From Rhodococcoides kyotonense (lineage in GTDB: Bacteria; Actinomycetota; Actinomycetes; Mycobacteriales; Mycobacteriaceae): DNA of 64,000 nucleotides. Location of the stretch: positions 1 to 64,000 of the forward strand of contig NZ_LVHI01000023.1 in NCBI RefSeq assembly GCF_001645385.1. Direction: 5' to 3'. This document shows positions 40,656-49,695 of the stretch, piece after piece. How positions within the stretch are numbered: position 1 is the stretch's first letter; every line of letters starts with the position of its first letter. The notes under the pieces were generated by a model that did not search any database, was not told the DNA's origin, and saw only the letters and a program-made list of their open reading frames with translations. The translations under genes and the position numbers were made by a program.

Positions 40656-42289
40656 CCATCGGCGATGATGCGAGCGACGTTGCGCTCCGCCAACGCGGTG
40701 ATGGTGAGCGACGGGTTGGCCGCACCCGTGCTGCCGGGGATCAGGGCGCCGTCGACGACGTAGACGCCGTCGTGGCCCTTGACCCTGCCGTACGAGTCGG
40801 TGACGTCACCGAGCACCGCCCCGCCGAGCGGATGGGCGGTGAAGGTGTCGTCGACGTCGCGGGTGAACGGTTCGGCCGAGACGACGGTTCCGCCGGCTGC
40901 TGCCATCCGATTCTGTACTGCGCGTAGGGCTTCGACGGTGTCGCGGCTACCGCCCTTCGGCCAGGACAGCGACATCGAGTCGGTCGCGGCGTTGTAGGAG
41001 AAGTTCGCGCGCAGGGGATCGATAGTCATGCCGAGTGAGCCGAGGAATCCGAGGTCCCAGGGAACGCCGGGGACGTACCAGTTCTCGACGGTCAACGGAA
41101 GTCCCGACTCGTCGACGATGCGCGACGCACACGGCGCACCCTGCGGTCCGCCATTCGCGGGGCCGAGCGAGCGGGTCATCGACGCGTCGCCGTTGGTGCC
41201 GAAACCGCGGCCGACGAACTCGTTCAGGTTGCCGAGTGCGCCCGTCGCCTGGGCGCGCAGCAGCAGTTCCGTCGTGCCGATCGATCCTGCGCCGAGGACG
41301 AGCGAATCGCATGTGAGCGTTCGGGTTTCGACGACGTTGCCCTCGGGGTCGAGGCGTCGCACCTCGACGCGGTAGCGGCCACCCGATTCGGTGCCGATGG
41401 CGGCCACCTCGTGGCTGTGCGCGATGAGTGCGTTGCCGGTGCCCTCGGCTTGCGGGATGTAGTTCTGGGTCAGGTCGTGCTTGGCGCCGTTGCTGTTGCC
41501 GAAGGTGCTCGCCCCGATGGTCGCCGACGGACGCGACCGGCCGGACATCTCGTCGCGGAGGACGTTCCAATTCCAGTTGCCGTCGACGGGCTCGGGTGAA
41601 TAGCCGGCGCGTCGGGCATGGTCGTCCCACGTACGAGAATGCGAGAAGTTGGGACTGTTGTAGATGTCGGCAGGCATGGTCGACGGCAGCAGCATCGAGC
41701 GCGCCTTCGGGTACCACGTGGCGGCCATCTCGTCGTACGAGAGGCGCCCGCCGAAGGACATGTCGAAGAAGCGCTTGTCGGGCGCGATGGTGACGCCGGT
41801 GTAGACGATGGATCCACCGCCGACGGCCGCACCACGCCACACCGAGAGGTTCTCGAAGCGCGTCGTGTCGAGCACACCGCCGAAGCGGTCGACGGGCCCC
41901 ACGGGCATGCCCGTGATGTTGGTGAACGATCCCTGACGCCACAGACCACGGCCGTCGGCTGTCATGTCGGCAGTGAAGATGTCGCGCCACGGGTCACGTG
42001 GCCAGCGCAGGCCGCGTTCGAGGACGGTGACCCGACGCCCGGCCTGAGCGAGCCTCAGGGCAGCGGCACTGGCGCCGAAACCGGAGCCGACGACGATGAC
42101 GGACGAGTGATCCGGCGGTCGAGGGGGATCGGCGAACAACTCCGGAACGAGGTTGCGGATCGAGCCGACGCCGATGGGGATCGCGCCGGCCCGGGACGCC
42201 GATACCAGCGGCGGTGCGGCCATTCCGACCAGTCCCGCTGCTGCCAGTTGAAGCAGTTGCCTGCGTTTCACGTGTTTCGTCCCCTGCAC
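40649..42289 (-). CDS. GMC oxidoreductase, cholesterol-oxidase-like, Tat-exported
   Basis: A 546-residue FAD enzyme. A twin-arginine-like signal KRRQLLQLAAAGLVG is followed by the Rossmann motif VIVVGSGFGASAAALRLA (GxGxxG) and GGGSIVYTGV. C-terminal HPLGGAVLGD and NPSLTITALAERN supply the His and Asn that act in class I cholesterol oxidases. Length, export signal and these motifs fit extracellular cholesterol oxidase (ChoD/ChoE type), though another GMC alcohol oxidase is possible. The GTG start at 42289 is tentative; a second GTG lies 7 codons in. Confidence 0.8.
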   Translation of the reverse strand: MQGTKHVKRRQLLQLAAAGLVGMAAPPLVSASRAGAIPIGVGSIRNLVPELFADPPRPPDHSSVIVVGSGFGASAAALRLAQAGRRVTVLERGLRWPRDPWRDIFTADMTADGRGLWRQGSFTNITGMPVGPVDRFGGVLDTTRFENLSVWRGAAVGGGSIVYTGVTIAPDKRFFDMSFGGRLSYDEMAATWYPKARSMLLPSTMPADIYNSPNFSHSRTWDDHARRAGYSPEPVDGNWNWNVLRDEMSGRSRPSATIGASTFGNSNGAKHDLTQNYIPQAEGTGNALIAHSHEVAAIGTESGGRYRVEVRRLDPEGNVVETRTLTCDSLVLGAGSIGTTELLLRAQATGALGNLNEFVGRGFGTNGDASMTRSLGPANGGPQGAPCASRIVDESGLPLTVENWYVPGVPWDLGFLGSLGMTIDPLRANFSYNAATDSMSLSWPKGGSRDTVEALRAVQNRMAAAGGTVVSAEPFTRDVDDTFTAHPLGGAVLGDVTDSYGRVKGHDGVYVVDGALIPGSTGAANPSLTITALAERNVARIIADGR

Positions 42290-42391
42290 TCGACCCCGAC
42301 CCGCCGGACATTCTTCCCTATCCGGTTGCCAAAAAGCGACCGTATGTCGGGAAAATGCTGGTTTCCGCTGGTCGAGCGCAGGTCGTGCGGA

Positions 42392-42757
42392 CTAGCCCTT
42401 CGGTAGCTCCTGCACCGCCCACTTGTTGCCGTCGGGATCGGAGAAGTACACGAACTTCCCCCAGCCCTGGTCGACGACGGGATCGATCTCCAACCCGGCG
42501 GCCGTGAGGTGGTCGTAAGCCTCTTGCGCGCTATCGACGACGACCTGCATGCCCTCGACGCTGCCGGGTGCAGCTTTCGTGATGTTCTCGCCGATGGCGA
42601 TCGAACACGCCGAACCGGGCGGGGTCAGTTGCACGTAGCGAATGTCGTCGGTCGGGCGCTCGTCGTAGTCGGCGACGAACCCGATGCTGGTGTAGAACTT
42701 CTTGGCCCGGTCCACGTCGGTCACGGGGATCATGATGAGTTCGATGCGAATGTCCAC
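42392..42757 (-). CDS. VOC family protein
   Basis: A 121-residue VOC/glyoxalase-like protein. LIMIPVTDVDRAKKFYTSIGF is the first module, and FVYFSDPDGNKWAVQELP closes the second. Few canonical metal ligands are visible (the usual first His is replaced in IELIMIPV), so it may bind a ligand without metal. GTG 42757 has a GAGGAGAG ribosome site. It is divergent from the SRPBCC gene. Confidence 0.8.
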   Translation of the reverse strand: MDIRIELIMIPVTDVDRAKKFYTSIGFVADYDERPTDDIRYVQLTPPGSACSIAIGENITKAAPGSVEGMQVVVDSAQEAYDHLTAAGLEIDPVVDQGWGKFVYFSDPDGNKWAVQELPKG

Positions 42758-42902
42758 GATGTCTCTCCTCGGTCTCGATCGGTTGACGGGTCTCAGTGTG
42801 ACCCGAATCGCGGACAGCTTCGGTCCTCTGTGTGCGGGGCGATGAATTTTTCGCTCGCGCCGGGTCGGAACCTGCGACGACGCCTACGAGAAGGAACGAG
42901 AA

Positions 42903-43406
42903 ATGCACGACATCAACGACCCGGAACGCCTGTCCGTCAGCCGCACCGTCTCCGCGCCCCCGTCGACCGTGTTCGCCTTTCTGGCCGACCCGTCGAACCA
43001 CCACCGCACCGAACCGACGGATTGGGTGCGCGACGCCATCGAACCGACCCCGATCACAGGCCCCGGCCAGGTCTTCCCCATGAACATGTACATCGAGCAG
43101 GCAGGGGGCCACTACGTCATTCACAATCTCGTGACGGTCTTCCAACCGAACCGCGCTATCGGGTGGTTGCCGACGACAGTGAACGACGACGGGGTGCTCG
43201 AGGCCGGCGGGTGGTGGTGGCGCTACGACCTCGCCGAGGACGGTGACGGCACCCGGGTCACGTTGACCTACGACTGGACCGACACGCCGTCGTTCGTCCG
43301 CGACCAGATCGGGGGCATGCCTGCCGTCCCGACCGAGTTTCTCGAACGGTCTCTGGCCTCGTTGGATGCGGCAATCGTCGAGGATCGTGAGGGTCTGCCC
43401 GCTTGA
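42903..43406 (+). CDS. SRPBCC family protein
   Basis: A 167-residue START/Bet v1-like protein. The opening SVSRTVSAPPSTVFAFLADP is the characteristic first strand and helix, with the C-terminal helix FLERSLASLDAAIVED. Such proteins bind hydrophobic ligands or act as polyketide-type cyclases; no function can be assigned. The ATG has gaaggaacgag upstream. It is the first of a short plus-strand series with the luciferase-like gene. Confidence 0.82.
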   Translation: MHDINDPERLSVSRTVSAPPSTVFAFLADPSNHHRTEPTDWVRDAIEPTPITGPGQVFPMNMYIEQAGGHYVIHNLVTVFQPNRAIGWLPTTVNDDGVLEAGGWWWRYDLAEDGDGTRVTLTYDWTDTPSFVRDQIGGMPAVPTEFLERSLASLDAAIVEDREGLPA

Positions 43407-43447
43407 CCTCCAGAAATATGCGCGACGCGTAACTCGTTGCCTCTGAC

Positions 43448-44419
43448 GTGCTTCTGTCGCTTCTCGATCGCTCCCGAACCCGTGACGGCTCGTCCGACGC
43501 GACGGCGCTTCACGCGACCATCGACCGTGCCGTCAACGCGGAGAAGCTCGGCTACCACCGATTCTGGGTAGCCGAGCATCACGGGGTCCCCGGGATCGCG
43601 AGTGGCGCACCGCCGGTGCTGTTGGCGGCGATTGGTGCCAGGACGTCGAGCATCCGGATCGGGTCGGGCGGCGTCATGCTCCCGAACCATCAGCCGTTCG
43701 TCGTGGCCGAGCAGTTCGCGATGCTCGAAGCGCTCTACCCGGGCCGGGTCGACGCCGGGGTCGGCCGTTCGGTGGGATTCACCGAGCCGGTGCGCAGGGC
43801 TTTGCGCACGGTAGCAGCGGACACGTTCATCGACGACCTCGCCGAACTCCGTAGTTACCTGGACAGCACCGGCCCGGTCACGGTGCGGCCTGCGGTGCCG
43901 TCGCCGCCGGTCTACGTGCTCGCGACGGGGCAGGGGTTGGCCGTCGCGGCGGAGGCGGGACTTCCCGTCGTCGTCGGCGGCCCGATCCTGTACGGCGACG
44001 GTTCCGCGATCGACGACTACCGATGTCGGTTCCGTCCCACCGAGCGCAACCCTGCGCCGACGGTGATCGTGTCGCTCGACATCACCGTCGCCGAGACGGC
44101 GTCGAGAGCGCGAGAGTTGGTGCTCCCCGAGGCATGGGCGATGGCGCAATCGCGACGGACGGGCGAATTCCCGCCGCTGACACCGGCGTCGAACATCGAT
44201 CTCGACGCGGCTCCGACGCGTGTGCGCGATCGCGTCGAGAAGTCCATTGCCACCGGCGTTCACGGAACGCCGGAAATGGTTGTGGCACAGCTCGATCGGT
44301 TGAGCGATCGAACCGGCGCCGACGAGATTCTGGCATCGACGTCGACCTACGACCGAGAAGCCCTGTTCGACGCCGATGCCGCGTTGATGGATCTGGTTCA
44401 GGCCTCGCTGTCGAGCTGA
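43448..44419 (+). CDS. LLM class flavin-dependent oxidoreductase
   Basis: A 323-residue luciferase-like (bacterial-luciferase-fold) oxidoreductase. RFWVAEHHGVPGIASGAPPV and IRIGSGGVMLPNHQPFVVAE are hallmark N-terminal segments binding reduced flavin. The C-terminus has GVHGTPEMVVAQLDRLSDRTGADEI. The substrate is unknown. The GTG start at 43448 lies 41 bp after the SRPBCC gene and the two may be co-transcribed. Confidence 0.87.
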   Translation: MLLSLLDRSRTRDGSSDATALHATIDRAVNAEKLGYHRFWVAEHHGVPGIASGAPPVLLAAIGARTSSIRIGSGGVMLPNHQPFVVAEQFAMLEALYPGRVDAGVGRSVGFTEPVRRALRTVAADTFIDDLAELRSYLDSTGPVTVRPAVPSPPVYVLATGQGLAVAAEAGLPVVVGGPILYGDGSAIDDYRCRFRPTERNPAPTVIVSLDITVAETASRARELVLPEAWAMAQSRRTGEFPPLTPASNIDLDAAPTRVRDRVEKSIATGVHGTPEMVVAQLDRLSDRTGADEILASTSTYDREALFDADAALMDLVQASLSS

Positions 44420-44543
44420 GCCATCTGGGCCTCGGCGTATCGGTCGCCCGCGACGGCGTCGGCAGGCGCGGCCTTGTCGATGCGCTTGTCGTGGGACTGC
44501 CGATCCCTGGCTGGGCGCGCCGGAGAAGAGCACACTGAACGAC

Positions 44544-45395
44544 GTGGAACGAGACCAGCTCGCAGACTTCCTTCGCCGACGCCGTGAACTCCTGACTCCC
44601 GCCGACGTCGGTGTCGCGCCCGGCGTGAGGCGTCGAACACCGGGGTTGCGACGCGACGAAGTGGCCTTGCTGGCCGGGATGTCCACCGACTACTACACGC
44701 GCCTCGAGCAGGGGAGAGGTCCGCATCCGTCGACGCAGATCCTGAGCTCGCTGGCGCGTGCGCTGCGTTTCGACGACGACGAGCGCGACCACCTGTACAT
44801 TCTGGCCGGGCAGGCGCCTCCGACGCGGATCGGTGCGGACAAACACGTCGGCCCCGGTTTGATGCATCTGCTGACCAAGCTCGACGACACCCCGGCGTTC
44901 GTCGTCACCGATCTCGGCGAGATCCTGGCCTACAACACGATGTTCGACGCCTTGTCCGGCGGCGTGCCCGAGTACACCGGCATGGACAGGTACGTGGTGT
45001 GGCGGTTCTTCATGGATCCGAACGCACGACGCGGATTCGTCGAGGACGACTGGGATCGCATGGCGCACAAGCAGGTTGCGGATCTGCGAGCCGTCGCAGC
45101 GCGCCGAGCCGGTGATCCCGAGGCGACGACACTCGTGTCCCGTCTACGTGCCGAGAGCGAGGAGTTCGAGTCGGTCTGGAGCGAGCACCGGGTGGCGTTC
45201 AAGGCGTCCGCGATCAAACGGTTCGTACACGCGGACGTCGGAGTCGTCGCGGTGCACTGCGAGACGCTCGCGACGCAGAAGGAAGGCCAGCATCTCATCG
45301 TCTACTCGCCCCTTCCGGGGACCGATGCCCGCGAGAAGTTCGACCTGCTCAGGGTCATCGGCACCCAGACGATGCGCGCTACTGTGGAGAACTAG
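44544..45395 (+). CDS. XRE regulator with MmyB-like ligand-binding domain
   Basis: A 283-residue repressor-type regulator. A helix-turn-helix (RRTPGLRRDEVALLAGMSTD, YYTRLEQGR) covers about residues 30-65. A C-terminal MmyB-like PAS-type domain follows (PAFVVTDLGEILAYNTMFDAL ... RFVHADVGVVAVHCETL). Homologues bind fatty acids in that domain. It starts 124 bp after the luciferase-like gene and may control it or an adjacent gene. Confidence 0.88.
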   Translation: MERDQLADFLRRRRELLTPADVGVAPGVRRRTPGLRRDEVALLAGMSTDYYTRLEQGRGPHPSTQILSSLARALRFDDDERDHLYILAGQAPPTRIGADKHVGPGLMHLLTKLDDTPAFVVTDLGEILAYNTMFDALSGGVPEYTGMDRYVVWRFFMDPNARRGFVEDDWDRMAHKQVADLRAVAARRAGDPEATTLVSRLRAESEEFESVWSEHRVAFKASAIKRFVHADVGVVAVHCETLATQKEGQHLIVYSPLPGTDAREKFDLLRVIGTQTMRATVEN

Positions 45396-45425
45396 GACAT
45401 ATCCGACGCAGGAGAGGTGCTCGAC

Positions 45426-45629
45426 ATGGCAGGCAAGAAGCTCGACCGCGTTCATGCTCAGTCCGCACTCGAGACGGTGCGCGAAAGCCCCGGCATTGCG
45501 TTGATCGCCGCTGCACCCGCATTGGTAATCTTCGCGCTCGTGTGGTGGCTCGCAGGTTTCGGAACCGCCCTTCTGCTGCTCATCGCACTCGGCGTCGTCG
45601 GGTTCGTCGGCGCGAAACTGAAGAGCTGA
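45426..45629 (+). CDS. Small membrane protein
   Basis: A 67-residue protein. A short charged N-terminus (AGKKLDRVHAQSALETVRES) precedes two hydrophobic helices (ALIAAAPALVIFALVWWLAG and TALLLLIALGVVGFVGA), ending in KLKS. No family is recognised. ATG 45426 with AGGAG at 45410-45414 is preferred over GTG 45417. It converges with sixA after 1 bp. Confidence 0.65.
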   Translation: MAGKKLDRVHAQSALETVRESPGIALIAAAPALVIFALVWWLAGFGTALLLLIALGVVGFVGAKLKS

Positions 45630-45630
45630 G

Positions 45631-46122
45631 CTAGCGCGGCACGTGGAAGTGCGTCAGCGCGCCGGTGCCGCGTCCGATCTCCGACCATGACGTGTCGAAG
45701 GTGAGAACAGCGATCGCCGACGTCGGAAATTTGCGGCCGATCTCGATGGCTGCCTCGGAGCCGGTGGCTTCGCCCAATTCCAGTGCGGTGAACGGTATTC
45801 CGGGCGCATGGCCGACGACGAGCAGTGTCGAGACGGAGTCGTCGGTCAGTGCGACCTCGTCGATGATCTCCTCCGGCGACGCCCCGTAGATGCGCTCCTC
45901 GTAGGTCACGGGTGCGTCGATCTTCGTTGCGGCGAGTGTTTCGCGGGTGCGCGTTGCCGTCGAGCACAACACGGCGTCGACGGCGCCGAAGTGCTCGGTG
46001 ATCCACTGGCCTGCCAGTCCCGCTTCGCGCTCGCCACGCTCGGCGAGGGGGCGGTCGAAATCTTCCACCCCGTCGGGGTAGGCGGACTTGCCGTGTCGCA
46101 TGAGCACCAAAGTTCGCGTCAT
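45631..46122 (-). CDS. sixA: SixA-type phosphohistidine phosphatase
   Basis: A 163-residue histidine-phosphatase superfamily enzyme. The RHG motif is in LVLMRHGKSAYP (catalytic His), STATRTRETL carries a conserved Arg and VVGHAPG holds the second His. E. coli SixA dephosphorylates phosphohistidine proteins. The start at 46122 gives the typical short N-terminus. Confidence 0.87.
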   Translation of the reverse strand: MTRTLVLMRHGKSAYPDGVEDFDRPLAERGEREAGLAGQWITEHFGAVDAVLCSTATRTRETLAATKIDAPVTYEERIYGASPEEIIDEVALTDDSVSTLLVVGHAPGIPFTALELGEATGSEAAIEIGRKFPTSAIAVLTFDTSWSEIGRGTGALTHFHVPR

Positions 46123-46212
46123 GAGTACCACCGTATCGCGCACGGATGTCGGTCCCTCGTTCTAGAGTCTCCTCGTCGAACAGCGGTGAGTGAATCCGGG
46201 GGGGACCAACGC

Positions 46213-47913
46213 GTGCGAACGATGTCGACGGTTTTCGGGGTAATGGTCGTGTTGCTACTGGCAGGCATTCCGGCGGTCGCGCAACCTGTCGTCTCGCGAA
46301 GCGAGGAGCAGATCGAATCGTCGTCGCCGGTCACCGACGTCGTCGGATCCGTCGTGTCGGTGCTTGCCCCACTACCGCCCGACGCGCTCCGACGTCCTCC
46401 GGAATGCGACTACCTCTCCTACCTGCGGTGGCGGTCGGTCGATGGCCCGACGGAATCGACCGCGGCAGACCGCATTCTGGTCGCGCAACCGGGAATCTAC
46501 GAGGGTGCCGGTGCCTTCGAGTCCGTTGCCCGTAACACCGTGTCCGCTGCCGCCGCGGCGGGATCCCATATCGAGTTCTGGGCATTGGATCGACGGTCCA
46601 ATTGCATGGAGGACCACACCGGTACGCAGGCGGCGCTGGCAGCGAGAGATCTGACGGTCGCGTCGGACTACTACTACGGCGGCGCCGAGGTGGACGGTCG
46701 ACGATTCGGCGGTTTCGTCGACGGCGACGCGACGGCGTGGCTCGCGCGCCAGGGACTCGAACAGACGCTGCGGGATCAGTACGACGTGATGCGCATCGAG
46801 ATGCCGGATCCGGCCATGCGCAAACAGAAGATGCTGTGCGGCGGACACTCGCTCGGCGGTTTCGTGACGGGCTACTTCGCCGAGTGGGATTTCGACGGCA
46901 ATCCCGGCACACTCGACGACGCCGGATTCAACCAGTGCGCCGGCTATTTCGCGCTCGACACCATCGTGAAAGCGGGAACGCCACCCCTGCTGAGAGGCAT
47001 TCCGGATCTGGAAGTGCCTCGCGCAGTGGCCGATCCGATCGCCGACCTCGCGGCCCGTGTCGACGGTGCACTGCCGGTGCTGCGACTACCGGCCGTCATC
47101 AACCCCGAGACCACAAATCTCCTTGCGATGGCGGGCGTCGCAGCCAGCATCGATCCCGACGGCGTGAACGATCTCGTCGACGTTCTGCCGCGCAACACGA
47201 ACATCGATGCGACACTGCGGGTTCTGCTGTCGAAGGACACCGCGACGGCTGCGACGGGCAGCCCGTCGGTGCGAACCCTGAACGCCACCAACGACGCCGT
47301 GCTCGGCGCACTGCTCGACGACAATTCCCAGCCTTTCGGCTTTCTCCAGGCAAGCGTCGGCTTCATCGGCGCACAGCCCGTCGTGGACAAGTCGTTTCCC
47401 ACTCTGCCCGGCATGGAGTCACTTCCGATGATCGGTAGTGCGCTCGGCGATGCGCGCAAAGCTGCACCGGCGGTGTTCGGCGATCCTGACGTCGTGTACA
47501 CCTGGAACGATTACGACGCGCTCGACGGCTCGGAGCAGACCGCGCGCTACACCGATTCCACCAGTGAGGTCACATCCATCACTCAGCTGGCTCGCAGTCT
47601 CGCGGAGCCGCCGCTGGACTTCACGGAGTGGTATTTCCCGACTGCGTTGACGTTCGATCTGGCTCAATCGGGCGCCACCGCGATCAGTGGACATCGGATA
47701 CACCGAGACGGAGCGGACCGTAGCCCGATCCTCACGCTGCAGGGAAGCGGCGGAATCGATCTGCCTCCGTCGGGCCATCCGAACGACACGCGAATCGTCG
47801 TGCAGGGGTACAACCACCTCGACGTGCTGACGGCGGCGCAGACTCAGAACAACGGCCTTCCGGAGGTGGTGAGCACCGAGCTGGCTCGATTCGCAGCCGA
47901 TCCTGAGCTGTGA
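46213..47913 (+). CDS. Secreted alpha/beta-hydrolase with lipase-type GHSLGG motif
   Basis: A 566-residue exported protein. The signal peptide is VFGVMVVLLLAGIPAVAQ. A nucleophile elbow GGHSLGG (near residue 217) lies in an alpha/beta-hydrolase-like context (YDVMRIE before, FVTGYFAEWD after), and a late IVVQGYNHLDVL could provide the His. A long insertion between elbow and histidine is unusual. The substrate is unknown; a secreted esterase or lipase is likely. GTG 46213 follows GGGGGGGACC. A large inverted repeat lies just downstream. Confidence 0.75.
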   Translation: MRTMSTVFGVMVVLLLAGIPAVAQPVVSRSEEQIESSSPVTDVVGSVVSVLAPLPPDALRRPPECDYLSYLRWRSVDGPTESTAADRILVAQPGIYEGAGAFESVARNTVSAAAAAGSHIEFWALDRRSNCMEDHTGTQAALAARDLTVASDYYYGGAEVDGRRFGGFVDGDATAWLARQGLEQTLRDQYDVMRIEMPDPAMRKQKMLCGGHSLGGFVTGYFAEWDFDGNPGTLDDAGFNQCAGYFALDTIVKAGTPPLLRGIPDLEVPRAVADPIADLAARVDGALPVLRLPAVINPETTNLLAMAGVAASIDPDGVNDLVDVLPRNTNIDATLRVLLSKDTATAATGSPSVRTLNATNDAVLGALLDDNSQPFGFLQASVGFIGAQPVVDKSFPTLPGMESLPMIGSALGDARKAAPAVFGDPDVVYTWNDYDALDGSEQTARYTDSTSEVTSITQLARSLAEPPLDFTEWYFPTALTFDLAQSGATAISGHRIHRDGADRSPILTLQGSGGIDLPPSGHPNDTRIVVQGYNHLDVLTAAQTQNNGLPEVVSTELARFAADPEL

Positions 47914-47947
47914 CCGGACACTGGACGTGGTCTATAGGAAGTTAGCG

Positions 47948-48008
47948 AAATCTACCCTCCAATTGTGCGCTTTCGACCCTTGAAACCGCACAATCGAAGG
48001 GTAAATTT
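47948..48008. repeat. 27-bp-arm imperfect inverted repeat
   Basis: 47948-47974 pairs with 47982-48008 at 23 of 27 positions around a 7-nt loop, ending in AAAT/ATTT. It sits between convergent genes 35 bp after a stop, so a bidirectional terminator is the simplest reading. A remnant of a small mobile element at the edge of the accessory region is the alternative. Confidence 0.75.
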
Positions 48009-48054
48009 GTCAAAGCCTGGAGGAGTGAGGTGCGCTCGCCCCTTGTCGGCGAAG

Positions 48055-48348
48055 TCAGGTGGCCGATACACGCCGCGCCCACAGTCGCGCCAAAGCGAAT
48101 GTGGCGGCGAGAACCAGCAGCACCGCAAGGACGACCGGAATCGTCGTCGACACGCGGGTGGTGAAGTCGTAGAGCCATGCTGTCCCGACCCCGGCCGCGG
48201 TGGCAACCAGGCCGCCGACTGGAAGGGCTATTGCCACGCAGCGCACGGTCCGCCCGACGAGCTCGTCTGCGCGTGCACGCAGCGCGATCCGGAGGCTGAC
48301 AACGCCAGGGATTGCATGTCGACGGGTGTTGTTCCCACTGACGTCCAC
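48055..48348 (-). CDS. Small two-helix membrane protein
   Basis: A 97-residue protein of unknown family. Two hydrophobic helices (CVAIALPVGGLVATAAGVGTAW and TTIPVVLAVLLVLAATFALA) follow a basic N-terminus. No motif suggests a function. It converges with the secreted hydrolase across a large inverted repeat and is divergent from the unknown gene pair. Confidence 0.5.
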   Translation of the reverse strand: MDVSGNNTRRHAIPGVVSLRIALRARADELVGRTVRCVAIALPVGGLVATAAGVGTAWLYDFTTRVSTTIPVVLAVLLVLAATFALARLWARRVSAT

Positions 48349-48504
48349 GCAACCTAATCAAAAGGGACTGCGGAAACTTATGGACCCGATGTCGCCGTTG
48401 GTCATCTCGTAAGCTTCGGTCATGAAGACGTGCGGTGAGTCCTGGTCTTTCCTCGGCAGCAACCGGCGGACTGCTGGAACAAATCCGCTGCCGGGACCGA
48501 TTTC

Positions 48505-49695
48505 GTGACGTACACCGGAACTGTCCATGCTGACCATCACCAGTTCGTTGTGGGATCGCAGTCCGCAGAGACCTACGAACCGACTGCGACCGGCAGCGTC
48601 ATCGAAGTCGGGCCGAACTTCGTGACTGTCATGACCGGGGTCGCCTACGGCCCGGTATCGGTGATGGTCGAGCTACTTGAAACCGATCCCGGCGACCCCA
48701 GCACCAGCGGCGAGTGGGAAGTCATCGAAGAAGCCACAATCAAGGTAAGCGAACCGTTCCGAGTCCTCACCATGGGCGGCGAGGTCGCCCAGGACTTCCC
48801 GACGCTATCGATCCCGAAAGGGCTCAACACCTTTCGAGTCAGCGGACGCGGACGAGATGCAAACTGGGACTTGACCGTCACCGACCCAACGGAGTCGTAC
48901 CTCGTTCAGATCTGGAGAGTTGCCAAAACCGCCGCAATGCGTCGACTCCACAAGACCGACACGGCCTGGAACAACGACATCATCGTCCACAAGGTCAGAA
49001 ACTGGTGGGACCCCGATCCCGTCGCGGACGCAACCATGTACATCAAGTACGGCTACGAACAGATGGCGCGCTCGGTCAAGCAAAACGCTATCGACTGGGG
49101 CGGGCGGCCGCCCACCGACAAGATCGCACGCGTGCCCTACGCTCAACAATTCGCAGGGCACGACCGAATGCTCGTCGACGCCATGGCCCGAGCCCGCGCA
49201 CCCAAACTGCGCACGATCGCTGCGTGGGCTGCGCGGCGGGCCTACACGATCGCCGGTGTCGCGGACATCGATTGGATCCGCGGGGGCCTCGAGGCGTTCG
49301 ACAACGGCTCTCCGCTTCCAGTCCCGTTCGACGACCGGCACAGCACCAAAGTGTGGGACGCCTTCCACGACGACGCACGCATCCATCTGTGGGAAACGTC
49401 GGACAACGGCGAACAGGTCCCGACGCTTGCTTTGGCCTCGGTGAACGCTCTGACAGACGCAAGCGGGAGCGAGCCACTACCGGCAGTGTTCAACGTTCTC
49501 CACACCGTGGCCCAAGTACAAGCACGGGTCGATGTCCCAGGGCGAGTGTTGTTGCAGAGTCAGGACTACGACTACCCAAAGATCATTGCCGATCTGCGAC
49601 GGGAATTCTTTCCGAAGCTGGCGCCCGCGGATCAGTACGAACGCTGGATCGGCCACACGGTCGACGATGTCCTACAAGCGAATCCAGGCCGATGA
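48505..49695 (+). CDS. Protein of unknown function, first of an overlapping pair
   Basis: 396 residues. The first roughly 140 look beta-rich (GTVHADHHQFVVGSQ ... GLNTFRVSGRGRDANWDL, then SYLVQIW). This pattern recurs in actinobacterial hypothetical proteins as I remember them, but I cannot name a domain. The rest is mixed helical with many Trp and charged residues (WWDPDPVADATMYIKYGYEQ). No signal peptide, membrane helix or catalytic motif is seen. The stop overlaps the next start (ATGA), so the two proteins are probably made together. GTG 48505 is the best available start. Confidence 0.7.
   Translation: MTYTGTVHADHHQFVVGSQSAETYEPTATGSVIEVGPNFVTVMTGVAYGPVSVMVELLETDPGDPSTSGEWEVIEEATIKVSEPFRVLTMGGEVAQDFPTLSIPKGLNTFRVSGRGRDANWDLTVTDPTESYLVQIWRVAKTAAMRRLHKTDTAWNNDIIVHKVRNWWDPDPVADATMYIKYGYEQMARSVKQNAIDWGGRPPTDKIARVPYAQQFAGHDRMLVDAMARARAPKLRTIAAWAARRAYTIAGVADIDWIRGGLEAFDNGSPLPVPFDDRHSTKVWDAFHDDARIHLWETSDNGEQVPTLALASVNALTDASGSEPLPAVFNVLHTVAQVQARVDVPGRVLLQSQDYDYPKIIADLRREFFPKLAPADQYERWIGHTVDDVLQANPGR

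Noticed and set aside
48358-48540. A 60-residue minus-strand gene beside the small membrane protein
   Set aside because: Overlaps the start of the unknown gene pair, has no recognisable domain and only a weak start.
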